DNA of 64,000 nucleotides from assembly GCF_011440395.1 (NCBI RefSeq), contig NZ_JAAOIX010000001.1, forward strand, positions 1,286,402 to 1,350,401. The letters are read 5' to 3'. The notes under the pieces were generated by a model. That model had not been told where the DNA came from. It searched no databases and was given only the letters and a program-made list of their open reading frames with translations. This stretch comes from Pseudomaricurvus alcaniphilus. Lineage in GTDB: Bacteria; Pseudomonadota; Gammaproteobacteria; Pseudomonadales; Cellvibrionaceae. A program made the position numbers and the translations under genes. Positions within the stretch are counted from its first letter, which is position 1, and each line of letters opens with the position of its first letter. Below are positions 53,407 through 62,625 of this stretch, one piece after another.

Positions 53407-54185
53407 GCTACCGGGGCTCCAGTGCTGGGGGAGCAACTGTCACTCGAACTACTGTGAGGAGAGATACTTTCAATAAAGCGACTTTCAATAAAGCTACTGC
53501 CATTAAAGGCACTGTCAACAAAGGTACTGCCAACAAAGGTACTGTCAATAATGTCATTAGCGCAGGTGTCGTCATGCTGGATTGCTCGCCCGCCGCCAAA
53601 ACGGCCCCTTCCCCGGTGAAAAGGGCAGCATAGCAGCTAGCGGGTTAGGCAACCAACAGCCATGGTTGTATATACAACTTGGCTGCGACCGCTGGTCCGG
53701 CCGAATCTACAGGGCGATCTCAGCTCTGGAGCCAGCGATCCGGCCAGCCCTAATTCTCTAAACTTCAATCCAGTCCGACTTGAACCATATATGGGCCTCG
53801 GCGAGTCTTGAAAGCAAGCCCCTGGAGCCAGGCCGGGAGCAAAGCTGCTGTCCCAAGGGCTACAGGGTATATGTTTGCTATCGCCGATAGCTGGCTCATT
53901 CATTGGCGTAATTCGGTAATCCGATAACATTACCGCCGAGCACCGCCACTGGGGCAGGCGCAATATCCGTTTGTGCCGGCGAAACGGGCCGTGTATTCTA
54001 CTTCGCACACCCGTTGCCGGCGCGCGGATTACACTGCTGCGGCCAACCGGCTGGCAATAAACACAGGCCAGTGCAACGGCGACCAATACCGGCAAACAAT
54101 ACAAGCACCCAATACAGGCAACCATTAACAATGCCGCGCCCCCTCATCCTGGCCGCACCCAGGTTTTCGCCAGGCAGGTTTACCA
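53407..54185. other. Intergenic region of 0.78 kb with 15-bp minisatellite
   Basis: This stretch lies between the DTW gene and the carrier gene. It holds six 15-bp tandem units at 53466-53555 and another run of short imperfect repeats around 54080-54130. An open frame on the minus strand (53637-54131) has the composition of chance reading and no homology that I recognise. No RNA gene was seen. Confidence 0.6.
53466..53555. repeat. 15-bp minisatellite, six units
   Basis: The units begin ACTTTCAATAAAGCG, ACTTTCAATAAAGCT, ACTGCCATTAAAGGC, ACTGTCAACAAAGGT, ACTGCCAACAAAGGT and ACTGTCAATAATGTC. The 15-base period is exact. Confidence 0.92.
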
Positions 54186-55586
54186 TTGGACAGACAAGAC
54201 AGAGTGGATACCCCCCAGGATAGCAGTAACCTGCAAAACGCCAGCGCTCGTGTACTGTCGTTCTTCACCAAAATCTACCCGGGCGAGATCAAGCTCACCA
54301 TCAGCCTGTTCGCCACTGTATTTTTACTGCTGACCGCCTACTACCTGGCCAAACCGGTGCGCGAGAGCTGGCTGGCCGTGTCGGTGATTGCGGACTTGTC
54401 CAAGATCGAAGTGAAAGCCTACTCCGGATTTCTGCAATCCGTGGTGCTGATGGCACTGATCCCGCTGTACAGTTTTCTCTTTGATCGACTGCCACGCGGC
54501 AAGTTGCTGGTCGGGGTAAACCTGTTTTTTATCTGCCTGTTTCCCGTATTCTGGGTGCTGCGCCCCGACTACCTGGTCAACCAGATTCCCTACTCCGGCG
54601 TTATCTTTTATATCTGGATCGGTATCTTTGCCGTCTCGGTGGTGGCCCAGTTTTGGGCCTTCGCCGCTGATCTCTACAATGAGATGGACGGCAAGCGCCT
54701 GTTCCCGCTGATCGCCCTCGGTGCCTCATCCGGTGCCGTGATTGGCAGCAGCATCGCCAATTTCCTGGTCAAGGATATGGGCATGAACAGTTACACCATG
54801 CTGCTGCTCGCTCCCCTCCCCATGCTGCTCGCCACCGCCCTGATCTACCGTATCGATCGCCAGGAAAGCGCGGCGCAGCGCCAGCCCGTGCTCAACGATG
54901 ATCCGCCGGGCGAAGACTCGCGCAGCGCCTTGCGCATCATCCTCGGCAACCGCTACCTGCTGGCCATCGCCCTGTTTGTCTTCCTGCTCAACTGGGTGAC
55001 CTCCAACGGTGAAAATATCCTCTTTGCCGCGGTACAGGAATCCATCGCCAGCAGCTATGACTTTTCGGTTATGAGCGCGGAGGAGATTAAACGGGTAACG
55101 CAACAATCCACCACCACCTTTTACAGCCGCATTTATTTCTGGGTCAACCTGATCGGCATGCTGCTGCAGGCCTTTGTGGTATCGCGGCTGCTGCTGTACG
55201 GCGGTGTTGCCGGGGTGCTGCTGATACCGCCGTTCGTGTCACTGGCCGGTTACGGGGTGATGTCGACGGTGGGCAATATCGGCATGCTGACCGTGGCCAA
55301 AACCGCGGAAAACGCCACCAACTATTCAGTCACCAATACCGCCCGCCATATCCTCTGGCTGCCCGTAGCGCGGGAATCCCTCTACAAAGCCAAGGCGGCC
55401 ATCGACACCATGTGTGTGCGCTTTGCCGATGGGCTGGCGGCCATTACGGTCATTGTCGGCACCCGTTTTTTCGACGCCAGCCTGCGCGACTTCTTTATCG
55501 TCAACATAGTCCTTATCCTGCTCTGGCTGCTGATCGCTATATTAATCTTGCGGGAACGGCGACAATGGAACACAGTAGCAACTTAG
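54186..55586 (+). CDS. NTP/NDP exchange transporter-like MFS protein
   Basis: This 466-residue inner-membrane protein has about 12 transmembrane helices. Its first helix (LTISLFATVFLLLTAYYLAKPVRESW) and the stretch LGASSGAVIGSSIANFLVKDMG match the Tlc/NTP-NDP exchange family as found in free-living bacteria. The reading frame opens at a TTG (54186) with AGG seven bases upstream; a GTG at 54204 is an alternative. It ends with a C-terminal basic tail (RERRQWNTVAT). ATP/ADP exchange is typical only in intracellular bacteria, so the substrate here is open. No operon partner. Confidence 0.8.
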   Translation: MDRQDRVDTPQDSSNLQNASARVLSFFTKIYPGEIKLTISLFATVFLLLTAYYLAKPVRESWLAVSVIADLSKIEVKAYSGFLQSVVLMALIPLYSFLFDRLPRGKLLVGVNLFFICLFPVFWVLRPDYLVNQIPYSGVIFYIWIGIFAVSVVAQFWAFAADLYNEMDGKRLFPLIALGASSGAVIGSSIANFLVKDMGMNSYTMLLLAPLPMLLATALIYRIDRQESAAQRQPVLNDDPPGEDSRSALRIILGNRYLLAIALFVFLLNWVTSNGENILFAAVQESIASSYDFSVMSAEEIKRVTQQSTTTFYSRIYFWVNLIGMLLQAFVVSRLLLYGGVAGVLLIPPFVSLAGYGVMSTVGNIGMLTVAKTAENATNYSVTNTARHILWLPVARESLYKAKAAIDTMCVRFADGLAAITVIVGTRFFDASLRDFFIVNIVLILLWLLIAILILRERRQWNTVAT

Positions 55587-55816
55587 CCTGGCGCCTCGTA
55601 GCCGGCGCTTTAGCGGCTTGCCGAATGAACACTTTATATAAGGCACGACACTGGCATAAGAAGCACCGACATCTATGCATTCCTCGCAGCCTTTGCCCTG
55701 CCCCGGCGCCCGGTACTGAAGCCGCCCGGGTTACACAGAGGCTACGAGCAATGAACAACTCATGACTATTAGCCAAGACTGAGAATTGGTGTAACTAATA
55801 ACAGGTGCCCTCATTT

Positions 55817-56728
55817 ATGAAAAACATGGCGTTTGTACTGCTGCTTTGCTCACTGGTGCTGTTGCCGCTGACGCTGCACGGCGATACCCGGCCGCAACTG
55901 CCGCTGCAGCTGGAGGGCAACGACTGGTTGCCGCTCTACAAGCAGGTGGATCCCACCCTGCAAAAGGCGCTGGAAAAACGGCTGGATGCCAACCCCGCCT
56001 GGAAGAAGCTGATACGCCAAAAAAAGATGGCGGTGGCGCTGGTGGATTTATCCGACCCTGACAACCCGCACTTTGCCCGCGTCAACGGCCGCCAAACCAT
56101 GTATTCCGCCAGCATGCCCAAAATTGCCATCCTGCTGGCCGCCTTTCAGCAAATCGAGGACGGCAAGCTTGAACTGACCCCGGAGCTGAAAAAAGACCTG
56201 AACATCATGATCCGCAAGTCCAGCAACACGGCCGCCACGAGGGTCATCGACAGGGTGGGCGGGCTCGACAGTGTCAACGCGGTCCTCAGCGACCCGCGCT
56301 ATAAGCTGTACGACAAAAGCCTGGGCGGCGGACTCTGGGTGGGTAAACGCTACGCCAAGAGCGGACGCCGCGTTCCCGATCCAATCTACGGCGTCAGCCA
56401 CGGTGCCAGCGTGATGCAGGTGGCCCGCTTCTATTACTTGCTGGCCACCGGGCGGCTGGTGAGCCCGCAGCGTTCCGCGGAGATGCTCGACACCCTGGTG
56501 GACCCGGGCATCAAGCACAAATTTGTGGCCGCTCTGCAACAGACCGCCCCGGACGCCAGGATCTACCGCAAGTCGGGCACCTGGAAAATCTGGCACGCCG
56601 ATTCCGCCCTGGTTTGGGGCCCCGTATGGCGTCGCTATATCCTGGTCGGGGTGGTTGAATCCGAAGACGGCGGCGAGATACTGAAAGACCTGGTAGCAGC
56701 GATCGAAAGCGTACTGCCACATTCGTGA
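55817..56728 (+). CDS. Exported class A beta-lactamase-like serine hydrolase
   Basis: This 303-residue protein starts at ATG 55817 with AGGTG nine bases upstream; GTG at 55805 is the alternative. The signal peptide is NMAFVLLLCSLVLLPLTLHG. Catalytic motifs of the penicillin-recognising fold are SMPK (Ser99, Lys102), SSN (135-137) and KSG near the C-terminus (IYRKSGTW). The family could be beta-lactamase or D-Ala-D-Ala-peptidase; the class A glutamate (ExxLN) is not evident, so lactamase activity is doubtful. A second such protein is encoded at 61267-62625. Confidence 0.82.
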   Translation: MKNMAFVLLLCSLVLLPLTLHGDTRPQLPLQLEGNDWLPLYKQVDPTLQKALEKRLDANPAWKKLIRQKKMAVALVDLSDPDNPHFARVNGRQTMYSASMPKIAILLAAFQQIEDGKLELTPELKKDLNIMIRKSSNTAATRVIDRVGGLDSVNAVLSDPRYKLYDKSLGGGLWVGKRYAKSGRRVPDPIYGVSHGASVMQVARFYYLLATGRLVSPQRSAEMLDTLVDPGIKHKFVAALQQTAPDARIYRKSGTWKIWHADSALVWGPVWRRYILVGVVESEDGGEILKDLVAAIESVLPHS

Positions 56729-56800
56729 CAGCATAATTGGGGGTAGCATTTGGCTACGTAGTTTCGGTCCAGAAACTCAGATTTCTGTTATCCCTGCGTA

Positions 56801-57101
56801 GGCGGCGGCCCGGTGGGTATGCCCTGCCAGACCGGCCGCAGGCTCTCCGCACTTTTCGCGCTCCCGGTCTTTTGCCTGAGCCTTAATAGTCGCTGTGTTC
56901 TGCTTAAGTATTTGTTCGTAAGAATATATGGTTTAGCGCGGCGGCCCGGTGGGTGAGCCCTGCCAGACCGGCCGCAGGCTCTCCGCGCTTTTCGCGCTCC
57001 CGGAAACTCGCTAGCGCTCAAACATCCGTCCGCGAAAACCCGAAAAGCGCGGAGAGCCTAAACGCGACCTGATTGGTCTGGCAGGGCACACCCACCGAGC
57101 C
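56801..57101. repeat. GC-rich repeat family, two direct copies and one inverted
   Basis: A unit with the core CCCTGCCAGACCGGCCGCAG occurs at 56801-56868 and 56938-57004. A diverged inverted copy is at 57041-57101. The second and third copies could pair into a 60-bp stem with a 36-base loop. Confidence 0.8.
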
Positions 57102-57202
57102 TTGACCAGGCATCGAGCGAGATTCTGGGAAAAGACAAAAAAAGATATTGAGGTCCTCACGAGAAAAAATATATCGATTGTCTGAGATTTTTTGGTTGGC
57201 CA

Positions 57203-57690
57203 ACCGTGGCGCAGCGATCAGGTCTTGACCAGATTTCAGTTCTTTAAGTTGGAAGTAAAATCACACTGTTCTTAGAAAGCACAATGTAGTCAGCGGTGGG
57301 GGGAGCCCGTTGCGGATCAATCAGGCCATGCTTATCCCCCCGACCACATTTGGGGTAGTCGGCAAGGACTGTCTGAATCCCAATTTTTTGCGCGTCTTTT
57401 TGCGCAAAAAATGGTTGAGTTTCGCAGCCGCCAAATGTGGTCGGGGGGATATGGCCGATCCGCAATGGGCTCCCCCCATCGCTGACGGGCAGTCCACTCA
57501 TATCTCAAACAAGCAATTCTATAAAATCAGCACCGCGCCCATATCGATTCCCACTGCAAATATGGGTGTCTACGTAAGGGTCCATTTCTATTAAATCAGC
57601 ACCGCGAACCATATTGGTTCCTATTACAGATGTGGGTGTCCATGTAAGAGCTGGTGTCCATGTAAGAGCTCGGTTTCCATGTAAGAGCTC
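57203..57690. repeat. 488-bp tandem unit, copy 1, containing a ~200-bp imperfect palindrome
   Basis: This copy starts at CCGTGGCG and contains arms at 57289-57353 and 57431-57486, inverted to each other with small bulges. An inner hairpin at 57383-57412 (ATTTTTTGCGC and GCGCAAAAAAT) caps it. The second copy is exactly 488 bases downstream. Confidence 0.88.
57635..57689. repeat. 18-bp tandem repeat, three units
   Basis: Two identical units of GGTGTCCATGTAAGAGCT are followed by a 19-base variant CGGTTTCCATGTAAGAGCT. Confidence 0.88.
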
Positions 57691-58070
57691 GCCGTGGCGT
57701 ACCGATCAGGTCTTGACCAGATCACAATTTCTTAAGCTGGAAATGACTTTACACTGCTGTTAGATACCACAATGTAGTCAGCGGTGGGGGGAGCCCGTTG
57801 CGGATCAATCAGGCCATGCTTATCCCCCCGACCACATTTGGGGTAGTCGGCGAGGACTGTTCGAATCCCAATTTTTTGCGCGTCTTTTTGCGCAAAAAAT
57901 GGTTGAGTTTCACAGCCGCCAAATGTGGTCGGGGGGATATGGCCGATCCGCAATGGGCTCCCCCCACCGATGACGGGCAGTCCACTCAAATCTCGAATGT
58001 GCACTACTATAAAGTCAGCACCGCTCCCCATATCAGTTCCCGCTACAAGTGCGGGTGTCCATATAAGAGG
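57691..58070. repeat. 488-bp tandem unit, copy 2, containing the palindrome again
   Basis: The palindrome runs from 57777 to 57974. Both ends are offset from copy 1 by 488 bases with no insertion or deletion between the copies, and only scattered base changes. Confidence 0.88.
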
Positions 58071-58248
58071 ACATACTTGGATGATATTGTGAACGACAAC
58101 GCATATAGGCATGGGTATGATGAAGTACCCGACGAACGCGGCTCTCCTTGGGGCATTGTGCTTGTGCCATAATCCTTAAACCATAGTCCTTGTGGTTAAG
58201 GCCCGAAAGTGCCACACGCCAAACCAAATTATTTGCTATACCAACAAT

Positions 58249-61182
58249 ATGAAACCTAAAACCCTTGCTCTTCCCGGTCTCCTGTCTACAGCGCTGCTCG
58301 CTGTCGGCCTATTTACAGTGGCGCAATTTGCCAGCGCCAAACCCAGCGTGCTGAATCCGCCGCCGCCCAGCAGTATCGCTGAAGCGCGCAAGATCGTTGC
58401 CGCCATGCGCGCCAATCCGCGCGGCCCCTATGACTCCATCCGCTGGTTTTGCAATGACGGCTCCATCCTGCCCGCCAGACCCTACGGTTGTGCCGAACTC
58501 GGCGGTGGCAAACAGCACGCCCTGTTCTCCGCCCAGCGCGAGCGACTGGCGCAACTGGGCTGGCGAGTGGGCACTATTTTCGCTTCCTTCGATGAACTGG
58601 CCCCGGAAAGCATCGCTGTAGCCAGGCCCCACTTGCGCCTGCGCGAACTGCCGCTGGAGCGCTATCTGGTTGATATCGATGACGGCTGGGTATTGCACAA
58701 GGCGCGGGGGTATCGCGGTCGCGTGCAGATCGAGGACGAGCAGCGGGCCGGGCTGGAAATACTGCTCAACCTGCTCAAGCAGAACGACTGGAAAAGTGAG
58801 CACTTTATCCTCGCGCGGGAGCTGACCAGAACCATTCCCCACAACCAGGACTCCGTCGACCCGACGCGTAATATCCGCCGCCAGTCGCAATTACTGGCGG
58901 AACTGGAGCGATCCTTCGAGCCGCTGCGCGCCGAGATTCACGGCCACCCCACCAGGGCCACGGCCAAGCGCATCCGCCTGTGGATGAGTGAAAAATCCGA
59001 CTCCAGTGCCCAGATTATGGGCCTGGCGGAGGAGCTGGCCGTGGAGATGGAAGACCTGTACAGCGTCAAGGGCAGTGCCCGGCGTCTGCAGACCCTGGCC
59101 GATACCCTGCGCAAACACGACCCGGGGGTTTCCGAGACCATCACCGCAGCCTCGCAAACCGGTAACAGTGTCCAGCGCCTGTCGCTCTTGGCCGAGGCCG
59201 TCACCGCCCTGCGCAGTGCCATACAGGCATCCGACAGTGCCAGAATCAACCTGCGGCGCCTCAACCTGATGACCGAGCTGGAGGCTGAACTGCTGGCGGT
59301 CAGCCGCGTCGCCGCGGCACCGGTTACCCGCGGGGACGCGTTGCGGCGCGCTGCCCAATTGTTACAAGCTACCCGGGATTTGGGCTGGCTGTCCGACAAC
59401 GAATTGCTGGCCCTGGTCGAGCCCCTCAACACCACCCTGAGCCAGGGCGACAACCTCGGGGCGGAAGACTACCGCAAACTGATTCGCCGCCTGCAACTGG
59501 CTCCTGCCTGGGCCCAGGCCAGCATCCGCCACACCTTTGCCGAGGCGCTGGCAGCCTACTCGGCGCTGGACCCGAGGGCGGCCCAGTTTGTCGACGACCT
59601 GCTGCGCGGCTCGGCGCTAATGCCGCTGGCGGAGGTGACCCATCGCCTGCTGCTCGACAGCGGCCGCATCACCGGTAAAACCTCATCCCTGTTCGGCCAG
59701 GCCCAGGAAAGCGTCTGGGGGCTGAATCCCGGCGTTGCCCAGGGCAAGCTGCGGGTGCTGGCTGTGGCAGAAGACCTGGATGGGCACAACTTTGATCCCG
59801 CCGATATCGTGGTGATACCCAATACCACCTCGAGCCTGTTCCCGGCCGCCGGCATCGTCACCATCGGTGAAGGCAACCCCCTGTCCCATATCCAGATTCT
59901 GGCCCGCAACCTGGGCATTCCCAATATCGTTATCGGCGAATCGCTGCTGCCACTGTTGCAGCAGCACGACGGTGCCAGGGTTGAACTGGCGGCGGCAGCC
60001 GACGGCCGTGTGCTGCTGCGCCTGGCCGCGCCCAGTGACACAAATCTGGAGCGGGCCGTCGCCCAGCAGCGGGACGCGGAAAAAGTACTGGCACCGGTAC
60101 CGGACCTGCGCGTCAACAAGCCCCTGCCGCTGGCGCAGCTCAACGCCGGTCTCTCCGGTCGCGTGGTGGGCCCCAAGGCGGCCAATGTGGGCGAACTGGC
60201 ACGGCTCTTTCCCGACCGCATTGCCCCGGCCGTCGCACTGCCGTTTGGGGTGTTTGCCGAACACACGGGCGGCGCTGCTACGTCGCCGCGCCTGCGAGTA
60301 AAACAGGCCTTCGCCAGATTTGATAGCGGCAGCCTGAGCGAGGCCGAGTTCCTGGCAGAACTGGACAAGGCCCGGGCCGAGACCGCCGCCATAACCCTGC
60401 AACCGACCACCCGGCAGCAGCTGGCTGAGGCGATGGAAAAGGAATTCGGTTCTGCCGGCGGGGTCGGTGTGTTCGTGCGTTCCGACACCAATATGGAGGA
60501 CTTGCCGCAATTTACCGGGGCCGGACTGAACGAAACCGTTCCCAATGTCATCGGCTTTGAGCAGCAGATGGCGGCCATCAGCCAGGTGTGGTCGTCGGTG
60601 TATTCCCGTCGCGCCATGGCCTGGCGCTCGCGCATCTTGAAAAACCCGGACGATGTGTTCTCGTCGGTGTTATTGATGCAAAGCGTGCCCTCGGATAAGT
60701 CTGGCGTGCTGGTCACCACCGACTTAACCAATGACGGCGGTTCCGGATTTACCGTGTCCCTGTCCTGGGGCATCGGCGGGGCGGTGGATAACGAGAGCGC
60801 CGCCTCCTACCTGCTCAAAGCGGATGGCCAGGACCTGCTGCTGGCCGAAGCCAAAGCGCCCTATCAGCGTTACCTGAAAGCGGAAGGTGGTGTGGGCTGG
60901 CGCGCGGCTGCCAGCGGCGGCATTCTCAACCCGCAAGAAACGGCAGAGCTGCGCGCCCTGGCCCGGGAAGTGATCGACAAATACCCACCGAGCTACGACG
61001 CTGAAGGACAAGCCCTGCCCTGGGACATTGAATTCGCTTTCGCCGGGGGCAAGTTGATGCTGCTGCAGATCCGACCGCTGGTGCAGCGCGGGGCGCAAGC
61101 CGCCGACAAGATTGTCTCCGCCATTATTCCGCAGCGCAGCCCCGACGGTATATTGCGACTGTCGGACAAGCTGGCGGAATAG
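58249..61182 (+). CDS. Exported PEP-utilising/ATP-grasp (PpsA/PPDK-like) protein with permuted domains
   Basis: This 977-residue protein starts at the ATG at 58249; an earlier in-frame start at 58192 would bury the signal peptide MKPKTLALPGLLSTALLAVG. Residues 35-460 are mostly helical and unassigned. Residues about 480-600 are the PEP-utiliser swivelling domain, with the phospho-histidine His547 in EGNPLSHIQILARNLGIPN. Residues about 615-975 are the PEP/pyruvate-binding ATP-grasp domain: GPKAANVGELARLFPDR, VFVRSDTNMEDLPQFTGAG, LLMQSVPSDKSGVLV and LLQIRPLVQ. The order is the reverse of PpsA (ATP-grasp first), and no C-terminal PEP TIM barrel is present. An exported version is unusual because ATP is lacking in the periplasm. 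It lies between the two SxxK hydrolases. Confidence 0.85.
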   Translation: MKPKTLALPGLLSTALLAVGLFTVAQFASAKPSVLNPPPPSSIAEARKIVAAMRANPRGPYDSIRWFCNDGSILPARPYGCAELGGGKQHALFSAQRERLAQLGWRVGTIFASFDELAPESIAVARPHLRLRELPLERYLVDIDDGWVLHKARGYRGRVQIEDEQRAGLEILLNLLKQNDWKSEHFILARELTRTIPHNQDSVDPTRNIRRQSQLLAELERSFEPLRAEIHGHPTRATAKRIRLWMSEKSDSSAQIMGLAEELAVEMEDLYSVKGSARRLQTLADTLRKHDPGVSETITAASQTGNSVQRLSLLAEAVTALRSAIQASDSARINLRRLNLMTELEAELLAVSRVAAAPVTRGDALRRAAQLLQATRDLGWLSDNELLALVEPLNTTLSQGDNLGAEDYRKLIRRLQLAPAWAQASIRHTFAEALAAYSALDPRAAQFVDDLLRGSALMPLAEVTHRLLLDSGRITGKTSSLFGQAQESVWGLNPGVAQGKLRVLAVAEDLDGHNFDPADIVVIPNTTSSLFPAAGIVTIGEGNPLSHIQILARNLGIPNIVIGESLLPLLQQHDGARVELAAAADGRVLLRLAAPSDTNLERAVAQQRDAEKVLAPVPDLRVNKPLPLAQLNAGLSGRVVGPKAANVGELARLFPDRIAPAVALPFGVFAEHTGGAATSPRLRVKQAFARFDSGSLSEAEFLAELDKARAETAAITLQPTTRQQLAEAMEKEFGSAGGVGVFVRSDTNMEDLPQFTGAGLNETVPNVIGFEQQMAAISQVWSSVYSRRAMAWRSRILKNPDDVFSSVLLMQSVPSDKSGVLVTTDLTNDGGSGFTVSLSWGIGGAVDNESAASYLLKADGQDLLLAEAKAPYQRYLKAEGGVGWRAAASGGILNPQETAELRALAREVIDKYPPSYDAEGQALPWDIEFAFAGGKLMLLQIRPLVQRGAQAADKIVSAIIPQRSPDGILRLSDKLAE

Positions 61183-61266
61183 GTTGCTGCGCTGGCCGAC
61201 AGTCAGTCCTCTACAATAACCGGGGCACCGCGATAATCAGGGCACCACATTAACCAGGGCACTTCA

Positions 61267-62625
61267 ATGAAAAATACCACCGCATTCCGCTTTTCTGCCA
61301 GGGCCAGTGTGGCCGCATTGGCTCTCGGCACAGCCCTGTTTTACGCCCAGCCGGGCACCACCTACCCGCTGGATGCCGACACCGCGGGCATCAGCCGGCT
61401 GCAAGGCCACAAACCGGAAGTTGCCGCCAAAGGCGGCGTGCGACAACCGCCGGGAGCACTGCTCTCCAGCGCCGACATTCAGCTGCACTTGCAGGGCACC
61501 GCCGGGGCAGACTGGGATATCCGCGATGGCAACCGCTCGCCGCAGTTGCAGCGGGCCCTCGAAGCCATGTTTAAAGAGCGCGACCCGTCCTATGGTGTGG
61601 TGGTGGTCGACATCACCGATCCGGAGGCCATTGCCTGGGCTGCGGTGCGGGAAAACTTCTCCCAGATGCCCGGCAGCGTCGGCAAGATCCTCACCATGCT
61701 GGGCTTCTTATCCGAGCTGGCGCGGGCGTTTCCCGAGCCCGATGAGCGCCGCCGGCTGTTGCGGGAACACACGGTAGTCGCCGGCGAGTGGGTCAAGTGG
61801 GATGAGCACAAGGTGCCGCGCTATGACGCCGAGAGCAACACCATTCACAAGGCCAGTATCGCTCCCGGCGACCGCTTTACCCTGGCCGAATGGATCGATC
61901 ATATGGTCGCAGCCTCCGCCAATTCCGCCGCCGCCACGGTCTGGAAGGAAACAGTGCTGCTGCGCCATTTTGGCAGCGACTACCCGCCATCCGCGGAGCA
62001 GGAAGAACAATTTTTCCGCGACACACCGCGCAACAAGCTGTGGCAACTGGCCTCGCAAGCCGTCAGCGAGCCCATGCTGGCCGCCGGCCTCGACCCCGAC
62101 CGGTTTTGGGTCGGCAGCTTCTGGACCCGCAGCGCCAAGAACCTGATCCCCGGCAACGGCAACAGTCGCGCCACACCAGTGGCCATGGCCCGCTACCTGC
62201 TGCGGCTGGAACAGGGTCGACTGGTGGATGAGTGGACCAGCGTGGAGATCAAGAAATACCTCTACACCACCTCGCGCCGCTACCGCTATGTCTACCCAGG
62301 GGAGCTGCGCAATGCCGCGGTGTTTTTCAAGAGCGGTTCGTTCTATAAATGCCGGCCGGAGCCCGGCTTTGCCTGCGCCAAGTACGCCGGCAACGTCGAC
62401 AACCTGATGAACTCCATCGCCATTGTCGAATCCCCTGCCCAGGCGGGGGAACAGCAAAAACGTTACATCGTCGCCCTGATGTCCAATGTACTGCGCAAGA
62501 ACTCCGCCTGGGACCACGCCCGCATTGGCGCCGCGGTTGAGGCCATGATCCAGACCCGGGCCGCCGCCACCATTGTCGAAGAAGGCAGCGCCGAAGCCAT
62601 CCGCGGCGCCGGCGGCCAGGACTAG
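61267..62625 (+). CDS. Exported SxxK serine hydrolase (beta-lactamase-like)
   Basis: This 452-residue protein has a signal peptide (ASVAALALGTALFYAQ) and the catalytic SVGK (Ser137, Lys140) in MPGSVGKILTML. It also has a SAN motif in VAASANSAAATVW and KSG in FFKSGSFYKC. It is larger than class A lactamases, with an insertion between the SxxK and SxN motifs. It follows the permuted PEP-utilising gene by 84 bases and is probably in its operon. Cell-wall peptidase-like activity is more likely than beta-lactamase; this is inference. Confidence 0.8.
   Translation: MKNTTAFRFSARASVAALALGTALFYAQPGTTYPLDADTAGISRLQGHKPEVAAKGGVRQPPGALLSSADIQLHLQGTAGADWDIRDGNRSPQLQRALEAMFKERDPSYGVVVVDITDPEAIAWAAVRENFSQMPGSVGKILTMLGFLSELARAFPEPDERRRLLREHTVVAGEWVKWDEHKVPRYDAESNTIHKASIAPGDRFTLAEWIDHMVAASANSAAATVWKETVLLRHFGSDYPPSAEQEEQFFRDTPRNKLWQLASQAVSEPMLAAGLDPDRFWVGSFWTRSAKNLIPGNGNSRATPVAMARYLLRLEQGRLVDEWTSVEIKKYLYTTSRRYRYVYPGELRNAAVFFKSGSFYKCRPEPGFACAKYAGNVDNLMNSIAIVESPAQAGEQQKRYIVALMSNVLRKNSAWDHARIGAAVEAMIQTRAAATIVEEGSAEAIRGAGGQD

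Larger units (their letters stand above)
56729..58248. other. 1.5-kb non-coding repeat region
   Basis: This region holds no credible gene. From left to right it has a three-copy GC-rich family (56801-57101) and a tandem duplication of a 488-bp unit with a large imperfect palindrome (57203-57690 and 57691-58070). Between the palindromes is an 18-bp triplet repeat (57635-57689). It looks like a landing place or remnant of small repeat elements. No transposase was found. Confidence 0.75.

Noticed and set aside
53637-54131. 164-residue minus-strand open frame
   Set aside because: Composition rich in Arg, Ser, Pro and Cys, no motif, no Shine-Dalgarno, and it spans a repeat-containing intergenic region.
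57244-58112. Two similar minus-strand open frames (85 and 126 residues) across the palindromic elements
   Set aside because: They share about 65 residues, but only because the DNA is duplicated. The base changes between the copies are a mix of silent and replacing ones, and the palindrome explains the pattern without a protein.
61267-62625. Antibiotic resistance beta-lactamase
   Set aside because: The SxxK/SxN/KSG motifs are present, but size, insertion and lack of a clear class A glutamate loop make a resistance role unsupported.
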